Positions 1-11,927 of a DNA stretch of 64,000 bases are shown piece after piece. The notes under the pieces were generated by a model. The model saw only the letters and a program-made list of their open reading frames with translations, was not told the DNA's origin and ran no database searches. Position 1 is the stretch's first letter, and each line of letters opens with the position of its first letter. Position numbers and translations under genes: made by a program. The stretch is from contig OX463813.1 of assembly GCA_949825045.1 (NCBI GenBank), positions 25,092,001-25,156,000 of the forward strand, given 5' to 3'. This DNA comes from Argyresthia goedartella (Eukaryota; Arthropoda; Insecta; Lepidoptera; Argyresthiidae).

Positions 1-723
1 GATTAATAACTCGATGAATATGCATTACCTTGTAATAAAAGTGGTAGCGTTATAATTAGGGGGCCAGACCCTACCAGATTTAATCCCTTTTACCCCCCAC
101 CTCCTGCTCCTCATTCTAATTTCTTTCTTTTATTTCTTTTAGGACCTACTCTCTATATTACTTTCTTTAGGCTTCCGTCACGGGGGGTTATTCACCCCAA
201 CCCTTCGTAACGTGATATGTTTCAGCTTTAAATTTCCTTCGCCGTTAATTTGGCTGAAATGCGCAACTGTCAACTGCCACGAAGAAAATGGGAAAACGCA
301 ATATCCGGTTGCCAGCTTCTCATTACGATTCCCCGCTTCCATGAATAAGGTAGGAGGTATGTAGTTTACCTACAACCTTGTACAACACGAAATACGTAAG
401 CTAGTGGTTCCGTTAAAACAGTAGACCTCGCTTCAATAAAAAAAAATACGTCCATATATAACGCTACAGAAAACTTCCTCCCCTTTTTCCCGCTTCACTT
501 CCCCCCTTTTGTTTTTTTATATTCCCTTTAACTTTTGGGTAATACATTTTTCAAAAGCTAGCAACACCTGTTTCGTTGCTACCAACTTAACGGCAAAGTG
601 AAATTAAAGCTGAAACGCACTCTACTAGTGATTTCCATAGTAGACATTTAGGAGAAGATATTAACTGTGTACAAATTCAAGGTTAAAGACCATTACCATA
701 ATCAAAACCCTTCTTTTTGTCTT
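1..723. other. Unannotated flank
   Basis: AT-rich sequence with pyrimidine-rich runs. I see no exon, no conserved protein fragment and no repeat that I can match elsewhere in the window. Confidence 0.4.
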
Positions 724-981
724 TCAATTTTGAAGACCAGTGAAGCAATCATCATCAGCAAACAACACAATGTCAGTCAATTTCTCCACCATGAAAGGCG
801 AATCGTTAATATATACTAGGAATAAGAAAGGGTCTAATATGGAACCTTGTGGAACGCCAATTTTTACACACGATCCAACAGATTTAACGACGTTGACTTC
901 TGTCTTTAGAATTATATTGCTTAAGTTTGATCTTAGTAGATCGAACGCTTTATTTCTAACTCCGTCATGATTTAATTTCAT
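724..981 (-). pseudogene. Non-LTR retrotransposon reverse transcriptase fragment
   Basis: The minus-strand reading frame carries the RT fingers/palm signature: HDGVRNK, then GVPQGSILDPFLFLVYIND, then the catalytic box region LFADDDCF. In active LINEs the motif GVPQGS.LGP.LF..YIND and the FADD box lie in this order and spacing, so the identity is firm. Only about 85 residues survive, with no endonuclease and no 3' end next to it. It lies downstream of the last exon of the Sidestep-like gene. It is a dead 5'-truncated or internal remnant. Confidence 0.85.
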
Positions 982-1274
982 TAGTAGTAATACTACAAGC
1001 CAAAGTGTGGTTAGACAAAACGCTACTCAAACCCAAGCGCCCAACCTCTTTGATAAGTGCCAAAAAACCGACACGGCTGCGGATCGGTGGCAAGCACAAA
1101 CTTCCGCAAAGCGCACTGTTTACAAGTGTTATGCTTTGAGTTTGAACGATATTGTCAGGTTAAAGTGCTACAATATAATAAAAACAAACCATACTCACCA
1201 GCCCGCTAGTATTCAACGGCAGAGCGTTTTTATACTTGAGCCAATTTTCGTAAACGTCGTCATACGGTGGCCGT

Positions 1275-1398
1275 GGAAGATGGCAGTCAGTGCCAACGTT
1301 GGATAAGTAAGCGAACGTTGACGGCGGCTGGGGGAACTGGCAGTCGGTTCCAACGTTGGAAAGGTGCGCTGATGTTGGCGGCAGCGCCACACTCTGTG
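1275..1398. repeat. Two-copy tandem repeat, about 60 bp
   Basis: Two adjacent units share GGCAGTCRGTNCCAACGTTGG followed by a GTTGRCGGC segment. On the minus strand they would encode a repeated SNVGTDC peptide, but there is no sign of a real exon (no splice borders, no further homology). Confidence 0.5.
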
Positions 1399-1731
1399 GG
1401 CTCGGCGCGAGTGAGCACATGGGCAGGATGTTGGACGGTTGGTATGAGGGATGCATCCTGTAACAATAGTGACTTCAGAACCTTCCAGGTTGCAAACAAT
1501 GAAAATAGAGCCTAATTAGACTCATAAATCAAGGCGACGATAAATTGCGAAGGATTTGGCTGCGGTTAAGGATTACCGAATGAGCATTAGAAACGCCACT
1601 ACCACTGGTCGAAGGTGGCACGACACTCACGTATACGATTCATCATCGTCTGGACAAAATAAAGACTTAAATTCTTGTAAACTCAAGAAATAATGAAATA
1701 CTAGACATAATTGTGTTAATTAAAGTTAAAG

Positions 1732-1970
1732 TCAAAATAAAGTGCACCTGTACTCCATCGGCCTAACTTGCATGTACTGGCAGTGGTCGCCTGGTCGCTC
1801 GCACGCGAACCGCTCGGCAGAGTCCGGGCGCAGCGAGTCGTACTTGTCTCCCGCACCACACTTGTCTGCCGCACTGCACGAGATGAGCGGTCGCGTGCTG
1901 TAGTCGCTTGACTTGAGCGAGCTGTTGTCGCTCAACTTGCCATCTAGCGGGATTAAGTCCGGGTTCTTGT
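1732..1970 (-). CDS. side-like: Sidestep-like visible exon 17: cytoplasmic tail and stop
   Basis: Encodes [40 protein letters not shown] and ends MEYRCTLF then TGA. KNPD.IP is seen in Sidestep tails. The tail is short (about 85 residues). A weak alternative donor (CAG|GTGCAC, exon end 1748) could instead splice on to an exon left of the window, so the C-terminus is provisional. Confidence 0.85.
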
Positions 1971-4900
1971 CTGGGGACAACAGCTACTTATTGCCATCTG
2001 TTTTATAGTTCCTGCGAGACTGAGCCGTGCTGGACGATATAAAAGGTAAAAACAGATGCGATGCGACCGATCGGGGGTCCAACCCGAGGCAGACAGAGAA
2101 GGAACTCTCCCTTAGAAGTTTTGACCACTGGTTAAACCCTTGTGTGGTTGAGGCAAGCAGATCTTGTCATTGGTTTTGGACTTTATTACCAAGCCACAAG
2201 GTTGAAAATATGACGGCATATATATATATATATATATGACACCGTAAGATTGTCAAAACCGTTAGTTTAGAATCTAACGTTTTTTCTCGTTAGTTTACAA
2301 ACTATCGAAAAATTGTTTACAAACTGTACGGTACTGCTTACTATATGACGCGTTAGTTTATAATAACACCGTTGAATTGTGAACTGGTTTAAACTTTAAT
2401 GGCAAAGTAAATACCAGGGCACACACTGCGGTAGCTTAGGTGAAGACTAGAGGCGGCGAGCGCAGTGAAGCCCCCGACTAGTCTTCGGGTTAGGTTTATA
2501 TGTAATAACAAAAGAAACGTAAATTATAAATCCTGTCGGTCTGGTTTACAATTTATCGATAGTTTATAAACTAACGCGTTAGATCATAAACTAACGGATT
2601 TTACAATCTTACGGTGACATATATAAGCACTACATTGCTTCTGGCACCACATAGGATACTCTGTCAAGGAAAGGAAAGGAGGTAATTCTGAGTCTGGAAT
2701 TATCTGAAATGAGCGAAAAAAATACTGAATTGTGCGAAAAATATATTACGCGAAAAAAATATTAACTGGTTTGCATTGCCTAAACCAGATAATATTTGTT
2801 TCGCTAAATTTGGCGAAATAAAGACTGACTGGTGTCTGGGCAAAGTGGTGGGTCAGGGTAAGTGAAGGATAAAGGGAGTGAGCGAAGCGAAGCCGTCTTT
2901 ATCCTTCGTGTTAGGTTACACATGTAACAACAACAAAATCCAACGGGCGCTTTGTTTTTCTATCCTATTCGAATTGAAATTTTCAAGTTGCTGTTTTTCA
3001 GATTTCTAGTCGCGTAATTCGTTAATTTTCCAGACAAAACTAGTATTTCTAGTCGAGCTCAGCTTAATTTAATTAATTAATTTTGTCAGGCAAAATCAGT
3101 CCCTTTGACAATCAAAAACCGGATATCTGGTTAGACGTTTAAATACTACCCTTAATAAAATGACTGATGAAAGCGAAATTGCAGACGCTAACCTAAACTG
3201 TCGACACTCTGAGACTCCTTGGTGCCCGTGAGCGGAACATTCGAGGTTTCATCCTGTCGCCGCTTGTCCTTCTCACTCTTATCTGAAACAACCACGAGAG
3301 TGACAGGGATGTGACAGAAGCTGTGAGGATATTCTCCTGTTAGCGATTGCCAGCAAGCTTTCAAAAAGTCATCATTGAGTTACACCGCTCTGGTCAAGTC
3401 TAAGGTGGATTATATAAGGAATATGATCCACAGAAACAAACTAAACCATTCATTGCTTCCGACCTCAAACTAAAATACCCTTACTCGTGGGAAGCAGAAA
3501 CAAACCTCAAACCTGTATTTTGTGTCAAAGTCAAAGTCAAAGTCAAAGTACTTTATTACTGTAGATATTTACATATACTTAGCAAACGTAATTTTTTGCC
3601 TCTTCTCTACATTAAACCACTGTGGGAGAAGAAGGGCTCTCTCTAGATCTCTTTTAAAAATAGGTTGTGTTTAACTAATACAAATATGTTTTTTTATTTA
3701 ATAAGCAGGAATAAATAATTACAAAATTATTAACAGCAAGGTCTGTGTTGAGCTAGATTAACCCCATACAGTCCTGTCATTTAAGTAATCTCGAACATTA
3801 CTGGGTCAAAAACATGTGTAGGTATCGTGACGTCAAAGCTAACTAGACTCTGGCATATGAAAGCTGAGAACGAGCGCCAAAATTTAAAATGAAACTCAGC
3901 ATGGCAACCCCATATTTACGATCTGACGAGTGTGGCGTACGGACACTTGTCTGAGCCGAGCGCATAGAAATATTTGAACGTCTCAGCTTTTTTGTCCGAG
4001 TCTATCTTATTTCATCGTCAACAGCGGCGTCAGAAATATACAAAATAAGTACCTATATATCAACAAAGATAACTTACTATTGTTGTGTTTGCAGTGGCGG
4101 CAACAGAACACTGCCGCGGACATGGAGGTGATGAGCAGCACTATACCCACAGCCGCCACCACCACCAGGAGGACAACTGACAGCTCCACTCGCACCGGGA
4201 CTAGCGCTGGAGAAAGATGACGATTCAATTATATGCAATTCTTCTTAGGGTTCCGTACCCAAAATGTTAAAACTGGACCCTATTACTAAGACTCGGCTGT
4301 CCGTCTGTCTGTCCGTCTGTCACCAGGCTGTATCTCATGAACCTTGATAGTTAGACAGTTGAAATTTTCACAGATGATGTATTTCTGTTGCCGCTATAAC
4401 AACTAAATACTAAAAAACAGATTAAAATAAATATTTAAGGGGGCTCCCATACGACAATTCTTTCAACATCTCATACAAACTTATGAACAAGTAGCCGCAC
4501 CAATAACTTTGTAAAGAACATTTTGCTATGTAAAATCCAAACTATTCACTCCACACCATCCCTACCATTGTATGGTGGTACGGAACCCGAGTTGGACTCG
4601 CACTTGACCGTTTTTTAAATGTATAAAGCAGTCTGACAAAAATTTGCTAACGGCAAATGGAAAAAGGGCCAATGTCACGTGTTTTGGTGAATAGACAAAG
4701 CGAGCGAACGGCTCTGTTCCAGGATTGGGCAAAAATGCTTTCGTATTTCCGGATGTTTTCCTCTAAAGGGCGCATTTCTCAACGGATTCTCGTGATTTTT
4801 TGTGAGCAGGTTCGGCAATTAAATACATAGGTCGGGACATATGTTTTGTCACATACCTCAAACTTCGAAGTTAGAACTCGAACAAAAAAAAAAATGAGCA

Positions 4901-7900
4901 TCCGGAATACGAATATACATATTAAGAAACTGAATTTTTAAAAATGGAGTGGACGCGAAAAGACGATAGGTAGGCCTCATTTTTCATTCCTCCCTTCCTT
5001 CATTCCTTCATTTTTCTCAGACATATATATTTTTTTAATTTTATTTTGAAAATTAGATGACCTTGATATAGAAAGGGAGCGAAGGGTGTTGGCCCGCAGA
5101 TTTGCGTGTTGTGGGAGGGCTGTCAAGGTGACTTTATTTAAGGCTTTTACACGTGTGCTCTGTGGGTCAGATACAAGCAGAAGTCGACGACGCCCTTCGC
5201 GTATAACAATGGTTTCAGGATGTTGTTGGAGCTGCCGCGTTCTTGCAGTGTATCGGGATGTTTGCTGAGGAGCGTGCGTCAGACGTTTACGCCGTGCTAA
5301 GAGCGAGAACAGCATCCCTGATATACCGTGTGCGCGGCAGCGTCAACACCATCCTGTCCATTATTTCTGATAGGGTGGACTGTCCGGTGCCGTTGGGAAA
5401 CAATTCACTTTATTTCATATAAGAGAGAAAGAAGCCGTTGCACTGGGGTCGGATAGTCTGCCTTATCCGTCCGCTTATTTATTTGTGATGTATGTTATGG
5501 TGTGATGTCATGTTTTAAATGTAAATATTTTCTGTGTGTATTTTATTTATGTGTTCTATGACTATGGATCCTATTGTTACACGAAATTAATGTTATTGAA
5601 CTGAATTGAATTAAATAGACCATTTTAACAAACTGACTTATATATTTTTGGGTTTTATTCACTGCGTCTATTTTAAAAACAAACCTAAAAGTTTACCCGG
5701 CAAAAGTAAACGTGACGTCACTAAGAGACGTAAAAGGATCAGTTTCTTTGCCTACCACAAAATGTGGTAGTCAAGTCAACCAAAGAATGCCAAGTGTATG
5801 AGTAAAGTCAACTGTCAAACAAACATCACGTCACTCACGTCAGTACTAACCTGACTAAAATGAAATTATTGATTATTATCGTGATATGATTAAAAAATCT
5901 AATTGTTTTTCATAATGGGAAGCAAAAAGTGTTTCGTCCCATAATGTTCAAAAAGGAGTGATAACCCGGATTTGTTATTCGTACCAATTCTATAACGTCT
6001 GCAAGAAGAGTAGTGTCGTCATGTGAACGCAGAATATTTCAAGAATTATTCGCAGTTTTGTTTAGGCTACTTAGATCAAATTGTAATGATTGCTTGTGGG
6101 CTGATAAATTTGCAGGATTTTAAAATAAAAATACATGATGTAATTTTAAATATACATTACTGACGTTAGTGTTGGTTTTTAATAAAGTCTCTGCTTCATA
6201 TGGAGATGAATTTAGACGCTCTGTTGTGATTACTCACAATAACTCACAACAAACAACATTCTTCACCAATGTTCCCTTACGGGTACATTGGTGAAGAATG
6301 TTTCGAAAGCTCGAGTAACCTCAGAGTTGGATTTAACAACATCATCATCTATCTTTAGGCAGAAATAATTGTCGCTTGGTATAACTTTGCCAGTTTCACG
6401 GTTTATTACTAGTCAAACTCTTTTCATTATATTATTTGAATTTTGTATTTTATTTTAATATGTTAAGTTTTTGCAGTTCTACAAACAAACTTGAAAGTTT
6501 TGGAGTATTTTTAACATAGTCATGAAATTGTCTTTCAAAGTTATAGGTTTGTTCATAAAGGTCATACAAGATAACTCTACTTTTACGAACTCCAAACGTT
6601 GCCCAGTCATTAAATTAAGATTTACCGTTGTAGTTGTTTACAACACACTGACTTTCTTTAATCTTAAAACTTTATTGAATTCTGTTTGAATAATTTTGAA
6701 GAAGTCTGAGTAGATTTTGTTTGTTCATTAAAATCCGGTACCAGCAAAATATCTAAGTTTTTCGTATACGTCTCTAATCTATGGGTTGTAATAGGCCTAT
6801 AAAATGATGGATCAGTTTTATTTTTACTAGCGTTTGGGAAGGAGACTGTTTGACCGCTGTGATCGGAGGGTAAGCAGTTAATTACATTTTAACTTGTGAA
6901 TGCACAGTCACTAAAAACGTTATCTAACCAAGTTTGGCTGGTAACAGCCAAACTGGTAACAGTAATTCTAGTCGGCTCTAGAAATACATGGCGCACATGC
7001 ACAGCAAACATGGTGATTTTGTTGCTTATAAGTTCCGGCATGTGGTTTATGTACAAGATGAATGATACTAAACCCAGCACGGCACCCCTATATGTATTTC
7101 AGTTTTACTAGATTCAATACTATTTAATGTTTTTGATTATCGATTATCTATGTGTGGCAACATTACCCTTTGAATATGATTGCCCAAGTACGACTTCAAC
7201 CAGACCAGCACACACCCCCTGATGCCATAGCTTTCAAGAATACAAGTTAAAACCCCATGATTTACATGATCAAAGGCTTAAGATAGATAGACCTTTCGAC
7301 TTTAAACCATCAATAAGGCCCACAAGACTCTGAGCATTCCCTTTTTTATTCCCTTTAATAGTTTTGTTTGCTATGCTCCAACTGGTATTTATTTTGTTGT
7401 TTGAAGATAGAATAAAACCCTTCTTGTTGATCGCGCGTACCGCTACTGTTATTAGTAAGCTCAGTACCTGTTTTTCTCTCCGGGTAATTGAGCAGACTGT
7501 TGCTTAGTGTGAAGGGGTTGCTCGCTCCCTTCTTGTTGACCACGCGCATCGCTAACGTGAGCACGAATGTACTTGTTAGATGAGTACCTGTATGTCTCTC
7601 TGGGTACTTGAGCAGACTGCTGCTCAGTGTGAAGGGGTTGCTCGCCCCCTTCTTATTGATCGCCCGCACCGCTACTGTGAGCGCACCGCTCGCCGATACC
7701 CCCGACACCACGAACTCCGCACTCTCGCTTGAGACGTTCGTGAGGAGCTGCCCGGTGCTCGCGTCATACAACTGAAGAGAAACTGATATACAGCTAGGAA
7801 AATATGGCTTTCAATGAAATTAGATTTTTGGCTTCTGAGAGAAATTCTGAAGTGGAATGACTTGACTTTTGTTCAAAGTAGTACGCAGGAAGCTTTTAAT

Positions 7901-10900
7901 ACAAGGAGTTAAAAGCTTTCTGCGTAGTTGAGAATCTCATTTTCTTTTCAATTGATATGATAACTGCCAAAATAAACGTAAGTTATCAAGAAGTTAGCAT
8001 TCTTACGGCCGATTTCACAAGATGATACTTAAGTGAAATGCATCTTAAATCGCATGCAGATCAAATGTAATTACTGGCTAAACGTGGGCACAGCTGTGCC
8101 TCTGTTACCGCGTACGGGAAAAGACGCTGTACCTATTAGTTTTATTATTGCTGTACAAGGTGATATCATTTTATTATCTTTGGCCCGGAAATACAACAGA
8201 CAACTCAAAGTTTGACAGACACATAGCCATGCTGTCCCTGTCCCGCGCTCAGGAAATGAAATCGCCAATTATGTGTCACCTGTAAAAATAAGTGATACCT
8301 GCCAATTTATGAAACCTGTCAATATTAGCGACACCTGTCAAAATTAGTGACATCTGTAAAAAATCATAAAGATGTAATATTGAGTGCAGCTATGCCACAG
8401 TCAAATTTGGGTCAACAGGGTAGCCCCCCCTGATGACTTCACCGCAGCTATGAAAAAAAATTGAAGACATCAAGCGCCTTTAAGTATAGGCATGTGAAAC
8501 ATACGGGTTGAGAATAAATATGCATAGAACATACCTGCCTGGCAAAAAGTACCCGTGGAAATTAAACGTGTAGAAAATGTAACTACTGGTAACATAACGG
8601 TATAAACGCAAATGGAACCAAAAATACTGGGAATAGATTATTTTGGATTTTAAATGTGAAAATAGAACAAAATAAACATAGTGTCACATTTTTTTCCATA
8701 CGGGATGAAAGAGGCACAGTTTTTTGGACTCACCTCCAGTACAAAAGTCTGCCGGATCCCTCCGTCGTGTCCCGGCGTGCAGTTCAGCGTCAGAGAGTCG
8801 TATGTGACGTTCGTGACCTCACACGCCTTCACCGGAGACGGCTTATCTGAAAAAACAAAACTCTGTTACTCACACTACTACAGGCACCTAAAAATTACCC
8901 AAACACATGACCTCAAAATCAGAATCCTCGTTATTTGGGAGCTCAAATTGAGCACAAAATTCCCTGCAAACTACTGCCAACTTCACAGACCCTCAAACTT
9001 TGTGGAGAGACATCTGCTAATGTTAGAGTATCTGGTGCTCAAAACCCTTAAATGTAGAGGCATGTGGCATATCAAAAGCAAATGAACCACATGACTATAT
9101 TTAGCTCTTAAACTATCTATTTATAATATTGAAATAGTCACAATCTAGGACCGATCTCCCGATTTATATTAAACTTCATCTTAGTCTACTGATCCAGTCT
9201 GTTTAAACGTTGAACCCGTGACATTTGGCGACGTTCGACGCCACAGAGGTGGTTTTGGTGATGATGATGATGATGATGATATCGAGGATGCCTTCGAACC
9301 CGTATTTGGCCACGGCTACAGCTTTGTGAGGTCCCTGGTTTGTTTCTCTATGATCATACCAAAGACAAATAAACAGGAACCTCACAGAGTAGTCATCTTG
9401 GCCGAATCCGAGGGAAGTTACCTGCGGGCATGATGTGGAACAAGCACGGCTTGGTCTGTCTGCCGACACTGTTGGCGCCGGAGCACTGAACCCAGCCGTA
9501 GTCAGCTGACGTGTTCACCATGTACGTGAACGTCCCTGGGCGATAAGAGAAGAAAATTACTTTCATTCACGTACAGTTAAATTGTTCCTGGACAAGGAAG
9601 CAAGGACACCTTGTGGAGATGGGCAATTAGAATTAACGATGTCACAAACATATCATGCACAACTCTATGTAGATATATATCATCATTTTTAGGGTTCCGT
9701 ACCTTAAAAGGAAAAAAAATAACCCTTATACGATCACTTTGTTGTCCGTCTGTCCGTCTGTCAAGATATTTTTACCTAGGTAATGCTGAAAAAATTGGAT
9801 TTTCATAGTACTCGTAAGGGAACCAAAACTTATAGGGTACTTTCCGTTGACCTAGAATCATGAAATTTGGCACAGAGCAAGGTCTTATAGCACAAGTAAA
9901 GGGAAAAGTCTGAAACCTGTAAATTTCTGTCAATCTGTCTGTTATTTTTGACTCACTATCTGTAGCACTGGTCCGCATACGCGTTTCTTGATACTGTATG
10001 TAGGCAATGCAACTTTTTCGATCACGTGATTTAAGCTTACCTTTACATCAGCCACTATTCAAACATTCAGCCTTAACGTGAGATAAGCTTTGCGGATCTT
10101 TTGGCTTGCGGTAATAGGTGGAACTAATGCTTTTCGACTGTTTCGGTGCATTAAGTTGCGCAGAACTGGCACCACCCTGTAAACGTTGCTCACGCGCCAA
10201 AATATCGTTGAAAGACTGTATACTATAAACTTACTAAAGAATAAATGATATACCTATCTTCTCTGCCTAGAGTCTGGGTAGCCTAAAACATCTTAAAGTG
10301 CGGTGAATTAGAAAAATCTTATGCTTGTATGTTACACCATGTATAATGCTAGTCTATGTTACCGGCAAAGTAAAAAAATTACACGCTTGGTTCCCATACA
10401 TTTCACTGTGTATGAGTCGTCTGTCTTATTCTATGGTCCGTGAACACAGCCTTATCTACAACTATGTATGGAACCCTTGGTGGGAGAGTCCAACTCGCAC
10501 TTGATCGTTTATTTCAATTGCGATTTATATTAGAATTATATAACAAGGCTACCATATCAAAGTCCGTTGATCCGTTGGATTTACCTTTTATAGGTGACTG
10601 TATAATAACATACTTCATCTACTCTCATATCGTAAAATTTGAATTACAAACTTCAAAACGAATTTATATTGACATACTCTATAAACACATTACCGAAATT
10701 CAAAAATATAATTAAATTATTACACTTTCTCTCAAACAAAAAAAAATAAAATTTAATATTTTTTTCATTAAGATACAGTTTTACTTGTCTATGTCAGCAG
10801 CCACTTTAGCGCATGCGCGATGATATGCTTGGTTTTGGCGCCATTCATACGTTTTGTTGTACGTACTGAATTTCGTGGCAATATTGTTATCTTAGCTTAA

Positions 10901-11886
10901 AAATATCCAATAGCAGTGATAGTTAAGAAAATTTGGCTCGGCCCGATATTTTAAATGCGGCGAAGGAAATGACTCATAAAACTAGCAAAGTCGAGAAAAT
11001 TATATGGCAAATGCTATGAAGACTTTATGGATTGTAAAATGCAAAAATGCTACTTCCTTTTTGGAAAACGTGTTAATGTTCTTTTCTAGTCTGACAAGTT
11101 CAAGTATTCCTGATTATGGTCTAAATAATCTATGTTAAATGAATAATTTATTATATATAATATATTTTATTTGGCAGGTGCAACAGCTGTGTACGAGAGA
11201 AGATAAAATATTGTATGAAACTGCACATAACTATGTATTAAAACACTCGTGTGATACTATTAAAACCCTCGCCTCGGCTCGGTTTTAAAACATATGGTCG
11301 CATTTTAATACCCCTCATTATGCAACAGTTTCATAAGCTATTACGACACACTACGTAATTATTATGAATGTTGAGAAAGTGAGAGAGAGATGTATGCCAA
11401 GAGGACAAGTGGGGGATCTCTCTGCCTGCCTTTCTTCAGGGAAAAGGTGTAAGGATACCGATGTATCTATAAATAAACTGACCTGGAAGGTTCTGTGCAG
11501 CATTGAGGCTGCTGGTGTAAAGCTTGTACTTCGTGTGAGCAGAACTGTTGAACCACCAGTGATACGACATATCTTCCTGTAGACAAACAGAAAATATTCT
11601 CAGCTAACATCCATGGTCCCCTGTTCCTAAATCATGATCACCCTTCATTTCTATTTGAGAAAAATCTATCTGAAGTGCTGGTCCAGAGTATTGGCTGTGA
11701 AGAAGACCTTGATTCTTCATAAACCATTAAGTAGAAATATCATGATAGATCATGATTACTATTGAACATGACTGAATATCGACAAAGAAACTTCCGCAGT
11801 GGATGTGGGAGACTCGGGACCGGAGAAGATGGCGTGGTAAAGAAGAGGCCTGTACCCAGCAGTGGGTGAGTTTAGGCTGCACGTGG

Positions 11887-11927
<41 letters not shown>

